Below are positions 56,078 through 64,000 of a DNA stretch of 64,000 nucleotides, in pieces. The DNA lies in NCBI GenBank assembly GCA_913043255.1, contig CAJWLK010000002.1:186001-250000 (forward strand), written 5' to 3'. Origin of the DNA: an uncultured Gemmatimonadota bacterium (GTDB taxonomy: Bacteria > Gemmatimonadota > Gemmatimonadetes > Palauibacterales > Palauibacteraceae). The first letter of the stretch is position 1. Each line of letters opens with the position of its first letter. The notes under the pieces were generated by a model, which was not told the origin of the DNA, did no database searches, and saw only the letters and a program-made list of their open reading frames with translations. Made by a program: the position numbers and the translations under genes.

Positions 56078-56967
56078 CCCCGCAGTTCCGTTGCACTGTG
56101 CTTACCTACCAAAATCTCCGCTAATCGAAGAAAATCCTCTGAGTCATGAAATTGAATTATAACTTCGCCACTCTCGTCTTCTTTCGATTGAATCCGGACC
56201 TTTGTCCCTAACCCTCGCTCCAAGATGAGCTCGGCCCGCCTTGTAATCGGATCCGTTGATGGCAAGATCGGCTTTCTGCGACCAACTTGTTTCTTACCTT
56301 CCTGCCGCATGGCTCGCACTCGACGTTCCGTCTCGCGAACTGACCAACCATCTTTAGCCGCCTGCTGCGCCATCCGACTCTGGCTTGCTTCATCTGGGAG
56401 CCCCAAGATTGCGCGCGCATGACCTCCCGACAGTTCACCTTTGCCGATTAGCACCAGGACGGAGTCGGGCAATGCAAGCAGTCGAAGAGCATTTGATACG
56501 GTGGATCGTTCGCGGCCGACATGTCTTCCAACTTCTTCCTGGGTCAGTCCAAACCGATCGATGAGCTGCTGGTAACCACGTGCTTCTTCAAGCGGTGAAA
56601 GATTTTCCCGTTGGAGGTTTTCTACCAGCGCAACCACCAACATCTGTTCGTCGGTCAATTGCCGAGATACCACTGCCACTTGGTCCCACCCGAGGCTCTC
56701 GACCGCTCGCAAGCGTCGTTCACCAGCTACAACTTCGAAGCCCCCTCCGGCTGTTCGAACTACAATTGGCTGGAGAAGTCCGTTTTCCCGAATTGAGTTC
56801 GCGAGTTCCCTTAGCGCATTGTCATCAAACTTTGCCCTCGGCTGAAACGGGTTCGGATGAATCTGTGCAACCGCAACCGTCTGTTGCCCCACTTCATTTA
56901 GTTCGTCGAGGTTCTCGCCCAGTAGAGCAGCTAGACCTTTGCCGAGCCGGCGTTCTTCGTTAGACAC
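56074..56967 (-). CDS. parB: chromosome-partitioning protein ParB
   Basis: The protein has 297 residues. The CTP-binding motif GERRLRA is present, along with ENLQRENLSPLEEARGYQ and the helix-turn-helix LTQEEVGRHVGRERSTVSNALRLL. It loads on parS sites and slides as a clamp. The GTG start overlaps parA by eight bases. Two parS-like repeats lie 50 bases beyond the other end of parA's upstream region (58018-58108). Confidence 0.95.
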   Translation of the reverse strand: MSNEERRLGKGLAALLGENLDELNEVGQQTVAVAQIHPNPFQPRAKFDDNALRELANSIRENGLLQPIVVRTAGGGFEVVAGERRLRAVESLGWDQVAVVSRQLTDEQMLVVALVENLQRENLSPLEEARGYQQLIDRFGLTQEEVGRHVGRERSTVSNALRLLALPDSVLVLIGKGELSGGHARAILGLPDEASQSRMAQQAAKDGWSVRETERRVRAMRQEGKKQVGRRKPILPSTDPITRRAELILERGLGTKVRIQSKEDESGEVIIQFHDSEDFLRLAEILVGKHSATELRG

Positions 56968-57742
56968 CGGTATTCACCGCTTGTCGGTCAATCAGTTCAC
57001 GCGCAAGGCTCAAGTAGCCGCGAGCACCACTTGATAGGACATCGTAAAGTGCTATCGGTTTTCCAAAGCTGGGAGCTTCCGCCAATCGAATGTTCCGCGG
57101 AATCATCGTTTCGAACACCTTTCCGCCGAAGTATTCCCGGGCCTCTTCCGCGACTTGATTCGCGAGGTTTAGCCGGGAGTCATACATAGTTAGCAAGACA
57201 CCTTCGATATCCAATTTCTGGTTCAAGCTACGCTGAACTAATCGAATCGTGTTCAACAACTGGCTTAATCCCTCAAGAGCATAGAACTCGCATTGAATTG
57301 GGATCAAGACTGAGTCTGCGGCTGCGAGGGCATTGAGTGTGAGCAAACCAAGCGATGGTGGAGAATCAATGATCACATATTCATAATCTTCACTGAGGGC
57401 ATTGATCTTTTTTCGTAAGACCCGCTCACGATCCGTTTGTTCAATAAGCTCAACCTCTGCCCCAGCTAGATCACGACTCGCAGAAACGACTGACAGGGAT
57501 GGGAAGTGGACGTTTGAGTGCACTGCCTCACCCAGACCTCGACCATTTACGAGACATTCATATACGGTGGGGAGGTCTCCATCTTTGGGGAGACCGAAGC
57601 CAGAGGTCGCGTTCCCCTGGGGATCACAATCGATGACGAGCGTGTTCCGTTCCGCAATTGCTAAGGACGCGCCAAGATTGATTGCCGTGGTCGTCTTCCC
57701 AACGCCCCCCTTTTGATTGGCAATCGTGATTACTCGACCCAT
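56960..57742 (-). CDS. parA: chromosome-partitioning ATPase ParA
   Basis: The product has 260 residues and the deviant Walker A motif KGGVGKTTT at ~11-19, with the switch DSPPSLGLLTLNAL. ParA forms ATP-bound dimers on DNA and pulls ParB-parS complexes. The start at 57742 is favoured by AAGGAGG eight bases upstream; the track start at 57793 adds 17 residues without support. It is first in the operon parA-parB-lytM-bactofilin. Confidence 0.95.
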   Translation of the reverse strand: MGRVITIANQKGGVGKTTTAINLGASLAIAERNTLVIDCDPQGNATSGFGLPKDGDLPTVYECLVNGRGLGEAVHSNVHFPSLSVVSASRDLAGAEVELIEQTDRERVLRKKINALSEDYEYVIIDSPPSLGLLTLNALAAADSVLIPIQCEFYALEGLSQLLNTIRLVQRSLNQKLDIEGVLLTMYDSRLNLANQVAEEAREYFGGKVFETMIPRNIRLAEAPSFGKPIALYDVLSSGARGYLSLARELIDRQAVNTGV

Positions 57743-58017
57743 CTTTGAAGCCTCCTTGTTCCACGACCGATAACCGGCACGCGGGACAACCATAACTCAT
57801 TGTACCACAACACTTTACAAATTAAATCCGGCTGGATTACCGCCATCCCACAACATAAACCGGTTTTATTTTTCTGTTTCATGAAGGGCGGTTGATGGCC
57901 CCTACAAATCAAATATACCCCCAATCGCAGTGCTCGGCGACCCAGGAACACAAGAGCGCTTTACATTAGACCAAAGCGGACCCCGCTATGCTCGGCCAGC
58001 CTGGACCGGAGGGCCAC

Positions 58018-58047
58018 GTTTCACGGGAAACATGACGGTGAAACAAC
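58018..58047. repeat. parS-like repeat, copy 1
   Basis: The first of two identical 30-base units. It contains GTTTCACGGGAAAC, one base from the parS core GTTTCACGTGAAAC. A further half-site GTGAAAC lies 13 bases after the first GTTTCAC, making an extra inverted arm. It lies in the region upstream of parA. Confidence 0.6.
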
Positions 58048-58078
58048 AGCTGTCGCGGCCGGCAGGTTACCCAATTAA

Positions 58079-58108
58079 GTTTCACGGGAAACATGACGGT
58101 GAAACAAC
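58079..58108. repeat. parS-like repeat, copy 2
   Basis: The second identical 30-base unit, 61 bases after copy 1. The flanks differ between the two copies, so the repeat itself is what is conserved. It is 26 bases upstream of the small LAGLIDADG-like gene. ParB binding is inferred from the near-parS sequence and the parAB neighbour. Confidence 0.6.
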
Positions 58109-58134
58109 GGCACGTATTGTGGGCGGAGGGTTGA

Positions 58135-58470
58135 ATGAACTCTAAGGGAGCATCTGATCTCGACATCGGGGTTTTTATTGGAGTCCTGATAGGCGAAGGA
58201 CATTTTGGCGGCGATGGACGGCAGCCTCACATTACCCTCCGGATGCACACCCGACATGAAACGTTGTTTCGTTGGATTGTTGAACACTTTGGCGGCAAGC
58301 TATATGGGCCTTACCATCACGGTGGTCGTCACTATTATCAGTGGATGGCGCGTGGCGCCTACCTTCGCGATGAACTAGTACCATTGCTCACTGAACGCCT
58401 GGGTGCTGAACTTGACGAGCACACATTCCGACGCTTTGTCGACATGAAAGACCGATATGCTATCGAATGA
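58135..58470 (+). CDS. small LAGLIDADG-like protein
   Basis: The protein has 111 residues. The N-terminal segment GVFIGVLIGEGHFGGDG fits a LAGLIDADG helix with its acidic residue, and FRWIVEHFGGKLYGP, YYQWMARGAYLRDELVPLL continue the fold. A single motif would require a dimer to cut DNA. GGAGGG precedes the ATG. It is not inside an intron or intein, so it may be a domesticated DNA-binding protein. It is next to the parS-like repeats. Confidence 0.55.
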   Translation: MNSKGASDLDIGVFIGVLIGEGHFGGDGRQPHITLRMHTRHETLFRWIVEHFGGKLYGPYHHGGRHYYQWMARGAYLRDELVPLLTERLGAELDEHTFRRFVDMKDRYAIE

Positions 58471-58522
58471 GTCTTCAATATACGGATTTGGACAAAACTC
58501 ACTGAGAGGTTTTTAACAGGAA

Positions 58523-59233
58523 ATGATCCCTTCAAAAGACCGTTTGATTCTCGCCCTCGACGTTCCTACAGCTGCCAAGGCAAAAAGCCTCGTACTCGAA
58601 CTAGGCGAAACCGTCCATTTCTATAAGATCGGACTCGAACTCTTTCTCTCTGGGGAATATTTTGAACTCTCTGACTGGCTACAAGACAACGGAAAACGCG
58701 TTTTCGCTGACCTGAAACTTTTTGATGTGCCGCAAACCGTCGCTTCCGCCGTTAAGCAACTACGCTCTCAAAATGTTGATTTCGTCACAGTTCACGGCAA
58801 TGATGCGATTCTCTCCGCCGCCTGTGAAGCAGGGAAGGGGGGGGTGCAAATTCTTGCTGTTACGGTTCTTACGAGCCTTGATAAAGCTGACATGGCCGAC
58901 CTTGGATTTCAGGCTGACATTTCATCGGTAGTCCAGTCTCGTGCGCGCAGAGCGGAAGCTCTTGGTTGCGCCGGGGTTGTGGCTTCCGGGCATGAGGCGA
59001 AGTCGATTCGATCAAGCGTAGGAGACCGCTTCCGCCTAGTCGTTCCGGGCATTCGTCCCAATACCGCTGCGGGCTCTGACGACCAGAAGCGGACCGTTGA
59101 TGTGGAGGACGCATTTCGCGCCGGCGCGGACTTCATCGTCATGGGACGGCCCATTCGCAATGCGGCTAATCCGCGCGCGGCCGCTGAGGATGTGCAGCGG
59201 CGGATCCTCGATTGCACCAAACCGGAGCTGTGA
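58523..59233 (+). CDS. pyrF: orotidine-5'-phosphate decarboxylase
   Basis: The protein has 236 residues. It removes CO2 from OMP to give UMP, the last step of pyrimidine synthesis. The catalytic D-x-K-x-x-D is in FADLKLFDVP. LALDVP at the N-terminus and VVPGIRP with MGRPI near the end bind phosphate. It is short-spaced after the LAGLIDADG-like gene and convergent with mnmG. Confidence 0.95.
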   Translation: MIPSKDRLILALDVPTAAKAKSLVLELGETVHFYKIGLELFLSGEYFELSDWLQDNGKRVFADLKLFDVPQTVASAVKQLRSQNVDFVTVHGNDAILSAACEAGKGGVQILAVTVLTSLDKADMADLGFQADISSVVQSRARRAEALGCAGVVASGHEAKSIRSSVGDRFRLVVPGIRPNTAAGSDDQKRTVDVEDAFRAGADFIVMGRPIRNAANPRAAAEDVQRRILDCTKPEL

Positions 59234-59243
59234 GGGTTCCTCT

Positions 59244-61124
59244 TTACGCTCTAACCTTCGTGCGATCTGCGTTTTTCTTAATTTCCACCAACAAATTTTG
59301 TAAGTCTGCCGGTGAAATACCTGGAATTCTGGAAGCTTGCCCTAAAGTTTGAGGTTGAACAGCGGACAATTTTTGTCGTGCTTCAAAAGAAAGGGATTCA
59401 AAACTTTCGTAGGGCAAATCCGCCCTTAATGGTGTCTCTCCGCGTTGTTCTAATTCCTCAGCCCTCTCTCGGTCACGCGCAACGTATCCAGCATATTTTA
59501 AGTCCATCTCTACTGTCGCAAGTGCGTCGGAGTCGAAATCGACTTCCGAAAACAACCCGCCTGGATGAACCAACTCTGCAAGCCTCACCTCTGGGCGAAG
59601 CAGCACCCGTGCAAGCGGGGAAGTCTCCTTCAAGGGCGACCCACCCACGGAACCCAAGTAACTAGCCATTTCTTCAGGTGTGACACGGGATTTCTCTACC
59701 CAATTCCTTATGCGCTCGAGTTCTTTTTTGCTGCGCGCAAGCAAATGTCGTTGCTTCTCATCGAGCAACCCAAGCTCGAGTGCCCTTCCTCCCAACCGTT
59801 CCAAGCAATTGTCTTGCCTTAATAACAGGCGAAATTCTGCACGAGAGGTAAAAAGGCGGTACGGTTCGTCCACACCTTTGGTAACGAGATCATCGATAAG
59901 CACTCCCAAGAAAGCCTCATCGCGACGGGGAATCCATGGTTCCTCTCCCATTGAGGACCGCCCAGCGTTGATTCCTGCGACAATGCCCTGTCCAGCGGCC
60001 TCTTCATACCCAGTGGTTCCGTTAATCTGTCCTGCAAAATAAAGACCAGGCAATACCTTTAGCTCTAGTGTTGATTTTAGTTGTAGCGGTGGAAAGTAAT
60101 CGTATTCAATGGCATACCCCGGCTGAGTCATCGTCACCCGATCCAAGCCCGGAACTCGCGCCAAGAATTCCCGCTGGACTTCCGGAGGCAGTGAAGTGGA
60201 GAGCCCGTTCACATATAACTCATTTGTCTCCGCTCCTTCCGGTTCCAAAAACACCTGATGAGAATCCGCATCAGGGAACTTGAAGATCTTATCTTCAATC
60301 GAAGGGCAGTATCGGGGTCCTCTAGAACCAATTTCACCACCATACATGGCCGATTGCTCAAGGTTTTCGGACACGATGGCTTTGACTTCAGGCCCAGCCC
60401 GCACCAACCAGCATGGGATGCGAGAAAGGCCTCCCGTCTTTTCCCAGTGGGAGAATCGGCCCGGATCAGGATCGCTGTCCTGACGATCGAGTTTCTCGAA
60501 ATCCACTGTGCGACCGTCCACACGTGGGGGGGTACCCGTTTTGAACCGGTCCACCTCGAGTCCCAACCCTAAGAGTTGCTCTGCAAGTGTCACAACCGGC
60601 GCGTCCCCCGCACGGCCTCCTTCCATTCTTTTCCCTACGCCGATCCGAATTGCTCCTCGTAAAAAAGTCCCAGCTGTAAGGACAATATGGCCACTGGTAA
60701 AACACGTTCCATCGGCACACTCAAGCCCAACGACTCGACCACCGGACACCGTAAGTCGTTGCACGGTAGCCTGATAGAGATCTAAGCCGTTCACACGTTC
60801 CAGTTCCCGACGGACTTCCCGGGGATACAAACCACGATCACATTGTGCACGTGGTGCCCACACTGCAGGTCCTTTGGATCGGTTAAGTGTACGGAAATGG
60901 AGAGTTGTCCGGTCGGTCGCACGCCCCATAATCCCTCCCAAGGCGTCTACTTCCCGCGCCACTGTTCCCTTTGCAACACCACCAATAGCCGGGTTGCAGG
61001 ACATTTGACCAACCCGGGCCAAGAACGAGGTAACCAACAGTGTTCGCGCACCGGTTCGTGCCGCTGCACTAGCAGCTTCGCACCCCGCATGACCACCGCC
61101 GATCACGATTACATCATATCGCAT
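59244..61124 (-). CDS. mnmG: tRNA uridine-5-carboxymethylaminomethyl modification enzyme MnmG
   Basis: The protein has 626 residues. With MnmE it makes the cmnm5 group on U34 of certain tRNAs, using FAD, NADH and a folate donor. It shows the FAD motif VIGGGHAGCEAA, CNPAIGGVAKG with the conserved cysteine, and FKTGTPPRVDGR. The C-terminal helical domain (SRIPGISPADLQNLLVEIKK) binds MnmE/tRNA. Its partner mnmE is the gene beyond the Fpg-like gene. rsmG, which often follows mnmG, is absent here. Confidence 0.95.
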   Translation of the reverse strand: MRYDVIVIGGGHAGCEAASAAARTGARTLLVTSFLARVGQMSCNPAIGGVAKGTVAREVDALGGIMGRATDRTTLHFRTLNRSKGPAVWAPRAQCDRGLYPREVRRELERVNGLDLYQATVQRLTVSGGRVVGLECADGTCFTSGHIVLTAGTFLRGAIRIGVGKRMEGGRAGDAPVVTLAEQLLGLGLEVDRFKTGTPPRVDGRTVDFEKLDRQDSDPDPGRFSHWEKTGGLSRIPCWLVRAGPEVKAIVSENLEQSAMYGGEIGSRGPRYCPSIEDKIFKFPDADSHQVFLEPEGAETNELYVNGLSTSLPPEVQREFLARVPGLDRVTMTQPGYAIEYDYFPPLQLKSTLELKVLPGLYFAGQINGTTGYEEAAGQGIVAGINAGRSSMGEEPWIPRRDEAFLGVLIDDLVTKGVDEPYRLFTSRAEFRLLLRQDNCLERLGGRALELGLLDEKQRHLLARSKKELERIRNWVEKSRVTPEEMASYLGSVGGSPLKETSPLARVLLRPEVRLAELVHPGGLFSEVDFDSDALATVEMDLKYAGYVARDRERAEELEQRGETPLRADLPYESFESLSFEARQKLSAVQPQTLGQASRIPGISPADLQNLLVEIKKNADRTKVRA

Positions 61125-61257
61125 AGACGTGACTATAGAGGCAACTTTCGCTGCAGACCACCACGCGAGTTAAAATTCGTTATGTTCAAGGCACGTTCTC
61201 TAATTAGAGGTGTATCACTTTGTCTACGAACAGATCAAGAAAGCTTGGAGCGCCTGC

Positions 61258-62055
61258 ATGATAGAATTGCCTGCCGTTGAACGCATGATTGAAGACATCG
61301 CCGGTTATACCACTGGTAAAACCGTTTCAACCATTTGTATGGATGATCCCGAGGTTGTTGAGCTTGATGGCGATCTGGTTCATGAACACCTCGAAAACCA
61401 TGCTGTAGACTCGGTGGAACGACACGGAAGATATGTCGTTCTCCGCTTCCGCTCCGATTATAGCTTAGTTATGGATATGGGGGATGATGGAAACCTCCGG
61501 CTAGAATCCCAAACGGCTCCCCCCACAGCACGTACTAAGATTCGGTTACAGTTCGCAGCTGGACGAGAGCTTCGCTTTTCATCTTCCGGCGATGAAGGCC
61601 TCGTTCAAGCGGTCAGAGGAGACGAATTTAGCGATTCGGGGGCACTTGAGAAGTTGGGCATCGACCCCTTGAGCGAAGAGCTCACCTTAGAATTATTTGA
61701 GAGCCTCGCCTTGAAAAATGGCAGATCAACATTAAAAGGTTTTCTGCTCAACCAGAAAGCCATAGCAGGCATTGGAAATGAATATGCTGACGAAATTTGT
61801 TTTCAAGCGGGCGTCCGACCCGATCTTAAGGTGGCTGACCTAGGAAAAGAGCAGCTGCAGCGACTTCACCGATATCTCAAACGCGTGCTGCGGCGGGCCA
61901 CACTCCACTCGAGTGCAGCACATTCTGATCCTGGTTGGCTAATTAATTCGCGCGGAAGCGGAAGTTCCTGTCCTCGATGCCAGCACGCCCTAGAATCTCG
62001 GCGTATCACCGGACGAAAGACAGTAATTTGTCCGAGGTGTCAGCGAGCCGCATAA
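61258..62055 (+). CDS. Fpg/Nei-family DNA glycosylase-like protein with altered N-terminus
   Basis: The product has 265 residues from the ATG at 61258 (TTGGAG upstream). The H2TH domain LKGFLLNQKAIAGIGNEYADEICF and the zinc finger CPRC...GRKTVICPRCQ are intact. The N-terminus reads MIELPAVE where Fpg has MPELPEVE, so the catalytic proline is Ile, while the glutamate stays. The Fpg lysine in GKYL-type context is Arg (HGRYVVL). It may bind damaged DNA without normal lyase chemistry or use another nucleophile. Between mnmG and mnmE on the opposite strand. Confidence 0.85.
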   Translation: MIELPAVERMIEDIAGYTTGKTVSTICMDDPEVVELDGDLVHEHLENHAVDSVERHGRYVVLRFRSDYSLVMDMGDDGNLRLESQTAPPTARTKIRLQFAAGRELRFSSSGDEGLVQAVRGDEFSDSGALEKLGIDPLSEELTLELFESLALKNGRSTLKGFLLNQKAIAGIGNEYADEICFQAGVRPDLKVADLGKEQLQRLHRYLKRVLRRATLHSSAAHSDPGWLINSRGSGSSCPRCQHALESRRITGRKTVICPRCQRAA

Positions 62056-62074
62056 CTTTTATCCTCATAAGAAG

Positions 62075-63454
62075 CTACTTGCCCACACAAAACCGTTGGA
62101 AAATTGAGTCCAACACATCTTCTACATCCGTAATCCCTATTAAGGACTCCAAAGCATCTGCTGCCGCTGTGAGGTGCGTGTTCGAAATCTCCATCGGGTA
62201 ACCTCTGCCGACCACGGACCCAAACTCTTTTAAGTCGCGTTTCGCCGACTCCAAGGCTCGTATATGGCGTTTACGAGTTACAAGGGCAGGTTCACCGGAA
62301 GCATGAAGATTAGCAAACATCTCTTGTACCAAGGCGTCGCAAAGCTCCGGTAAGCCCTCTCCAGTGATCGACGAAACAGGAATGGCTGCCCCCATTAATT
62401 CATCGCGACTCTCCATCGTTACAACACCTTCATGGTGATCGGTTAAATCTGCTTTCGTCCGAATAACGATGAGTGTTGTACCTAATTGGCGGATCTCTTT
62501 CACAAGATCCAAATCAGCGCGAGAGGCACCTCCTTCGTGATCCACACAAAGGAGTACGACGTCTGCGCGGTCCAAATACCCACGTGCAATTTCGATTCCT
62601 AGCTCTTCAATGGGTTCCGCATCATCCCTAACGCCAGCTGTATCGACTAGCGTAAAGGGGTATCCTTCAATCGTAATATCGGCTTCGACTGCGTCCCGCG
62701 TTGTTCCTGGCGTCTCTGTAACGATCGAACGGTCGCTGCCCTGTAAGATGTTGAAAAGACTAGACTTACCAACATTAGGTCTGCCAAAAATCGCGATTAA
62801 AGCTCCGGTCCGCAAGCGCGTTCCCTCTGATGCGTGACGAAGGAGGTAATTGATTTCTTCTTTCAAACCTTCCGCAAGCGACAGAATGCGCTCAATTGGT
62901 ATTGGGCCGTCGTCTTCTTCAGGAAAGTCAATGTCGTACCCAATGGCTGCTTGAACTTCCAACAACCGTTGACGGAGGGCTGTGACCCGACCAGATAGGG
63001 CTCCGCTCAAATGCGACATAGCCGACCCGTGATAAGCGATACTTGTGGAATCGATCAGGTCCAGCGTCGCCTCTGCTTGGATCAGGTCCAGCTTCCCGTT
63101 GAGATACGCCCTTTTAGTAAACTCTCCCGGTCCCGCTACTCGCGCACCAAGAGAACAGGCCGCATCGACAATTAGAGCAGAGATCAACGCGCCGCCGTGA
63201 CAGCTTATTTCTATCGTGTCTTCACCCGTGTACGAGTGCGGATTTTCGAAATGCGTTACTAACACTCGATCCAAGGTCCGCCCCCTGGAATCATGAATGA
63301 GGCTCAATAGAGCTTCTCGAGGACGGCCCTTCGCGAGGCCAAGCGTGGACCCTATTTCAAAAGCTTGTGGTCCACTGATCCTGACTAAGGCGATTCCGCC
63401 TCTACCAGGAGCCGTCGATACAGCCGCAATTGTATCGTCAGATGAAAATTTCAT
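62075..63454 (-). CDS. mnmE: tRNA modification GTPase MnmE
   Basis: The product has 459 residues from the ATG at 63454, where DTIAAVSTAPGRGGIALVRISG stands near the N-terminus as in the family. The track start at 63529 adds residues that overlap the divergent gene. It has the folate-binding N-domain, helical domain, G domain with GRPNVGKSSLFN and DTAGV, and the C-terminal CVGK with the conserved cysteine. It works with MnmG on wobble uridine. Confidence 0.95.
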   Translation of the reverse strand: MKFSSDDTIAAVSTAPGRGGIALVRISGPQAFEIGSTLGLAKGRPREALLSLIHDSRGRTLDRVLVTHFENPHSYTGEDTIEISCHGGALISALIVDAACSLGARVAGPGEFTKRAYLNGKLDLIQAEATLDLIDSTSIAYHGSAMSHLSGALSGRVTALRQRLLEVQAAIGYDIDFPEEDDGPIPIERILSLAEGLKEEINYLLRHASEGTRLRTGALIAIFGRPNVGKSSLFNILQGSDRSIVTETPGTTRDAVEADITIEGYPFTLVDTAGVRDDAEPIEELGIEIARGYLDRADVVLLCVDHEGGASRADLDLVKEIRQLGTTLIVIRTKADLTDHHEGVVTMESRDELMGAAIPVSSITGEGLPELCDALVQEMFANLHASGEPALVTRKRHIRALESAKRDLKEFGSVVGRGYPMEISNTHLTAAADALESLIGITDVEDVLDSIFQRFCVGK

Positions 63455-63520
63455 AGCCTGCAAGCTACGGGCAATGTTGGGTCCTACGCATTCTCCGCCT
63501 GAATTCCCTAAGTTTGACTC

Positions 63521-64000
63521 ATGTTTCAACTCAGCGGTTCACTGGGCACTTACCTAGCCAAGCAAAGTCATTGCGTGCGGTCAGCTCACCATGTATCAAC
63601 TGCACTCGTCTTGAGCTTTCTCATGGCTGGCCTATCCGGAACAGAATTTTTATTTGGCCAGTCGGCTATCCGTTCCACTGTTGAAGAGATTCATGATGCG
63701 AACGGGTTTCCATTTGTTGTGCCAGCCAGTTCGCCACTTGAACCCGTTCATCGAATTGCAGTGGCAATCGTTGATCGAGACACGGTTAAGCGAACGATTG
63801 GCTTGGCTGAGTTTGGTGACCGTTTGGGCTTTTGGATTGTCCGCGCACCCCATGCAAAGTTTGAACTCGCAGGCGCCTTACAGGGAGGTGTATCATCCCG
63901 GTTCGATCTTGGCCAACCTCGTCTTGATCTCCTAGAAATCCACTACAGAGCTGGCTTCCTTTTACGGGCCCGAGTCGGAGCCGTCGCAGCCCGAGTGGAA
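63521..64000 (+). CDS. putative exported protein, partial (DUF1207-like)
   Basis: A frame open to the window end, not in the track because it lacks a stop. From ATG 63521 (GTG 63575 is an alternative) it shows an export signal (VSTALVLSFLMAGLSG) and then FPFVVPASSPLEPVHRIAV, GFWIVRAP and LQGGVSSRFDLG. The spacing resembles DUF1207 outer-membrane proteins, but only the first ~160 residues are seen. It is divergent from mnmE. Function unknown. Confidence 0.45.
   Translation, partial: MFQLSGSLGTYLAKQSHCVRSAHHVSTALVLSFLMAGLSGTEFLFGQSAIRSTVEEIHDANGFPFVVPASSPLEPVHRIAVAIVDRDTVKRTIGLAEFGDRLGFWIVRAPHAKFELAGALQGGVSSRFDLGQPRLDLLEIHYRAGFLLRARVGAVAARVE

Noticed and set aside
63455-63529. N-terminal extension of MnmE in the track
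   Set aside because: It overlaps the divergent gene and lies outside the family's usual N-terminus.
1-64000. CRISPR arrays, insertion sequences, prophage, rRNA or tRNA genes
   Set aside because: No spaced repeat array, transposase, phage structural gene or cloverleaf/rRNA segment was recognised by reading both strands.

Overview
The window reads as the chromosome of a free-living, respiring, diderm bacterium with roughly even GC. Signs of an outer membrane are many putative lipoproteins, a beta-barrel candidate and a bactofilin. The mix of a SufCBD system, a bactofilin/LytM pair beside ParAB, DUF2203, DUF3179, an M38-like amidohydrolase and sphingolipid genes fits Gemmatimonadota or a related phylum, but no rRNA or other marker settles this. 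No rRNA, tRNA, CRISPR array, insertion sequence or prophage was seen. Gene density is high, with many 4-bp stop/start overlaps.

Layout. 1-11.3 kb: end of a YpdA-like reductase, small membrane proteins, a secreted amidohydrolase, a TPR lipoprotein, an SDR, a DUF3179 protein, an NSS (SLC6) transporter with a possible 31-residue membrane companion, and glpD with a quinone-oxidoreductase-like gene. 11.5-19.4 kb: a nine-gene run sufC-sufB-sufD-Rieske-sufS-sufU-rsgA-nudix-OsmC. The last gene has an in-frame UGA at the place of the catalytic cysteine and a SECIS-like hairpin after it, so I read it as a selenoprotein. 19.5-27.7 kb: an M20 peptidase, diaminopropionate ammonia-lyase, an outer-membrane candidate, a beta-lactamase-fold hydrolase, DUF2203, a small GNAT and icd. 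28.0-33.8 kb (minus strand): serine palmitoyltransferase, a GNAT-like acyltransferase, an NAD-dependent reductase, a PAP2 enzyme, an ECF sigma factor and a zinc-finger/PDZ anti-sigma factor. I read this as a bacterial ceramide/sphingolipid operon with its own envelope-stress-type regulator.

34-41 kb: a flavin disulfide reductase-like protein, fdhD, and an NAD-linked formate dehydrogenase made of a NuoE-NuoF fusion and a selenocysteine catalytic subunit. The ORF track splits the catalytic subunit at its UGA. Its SECIS shows that this genome decodes UGA as Sec, which supports the OsmC call. 41-53 kb: an aconitase-family protein with its domains in unusual order, an SLC13 permease, an atypical SDR, ygfZ, 2-oxoacid dehydrogenase E1-beta and E2, and a three-subunit succinate dehydrogenase. 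53-64 kb: an AbrB/PIN pair, a Na/Ca exchanger, bactofilin, LytM peptidase, parB, parA, two parS-like repeats, a small LAGLIDADG-like gene, pyrF, mnmG, an Fpg-like gene, mnmE and a partial envelope gene. The mnmE-mnmG-parA-parB grouping is typical of the neighbourhood of a bacterial replication origin.

Together the genes give formate oxidation to NADH, TCA-cycle steps (icd, aconitase-like, SDH), Fe-S assembly to supply these enzymes, and an envelope lipid operon. The strongest leads are the OsmC selenoprotein and the sphingolipid operon with a PAP2 candidate head-group enzyme and an embedded ECF/PDZ anti-sigma pair.
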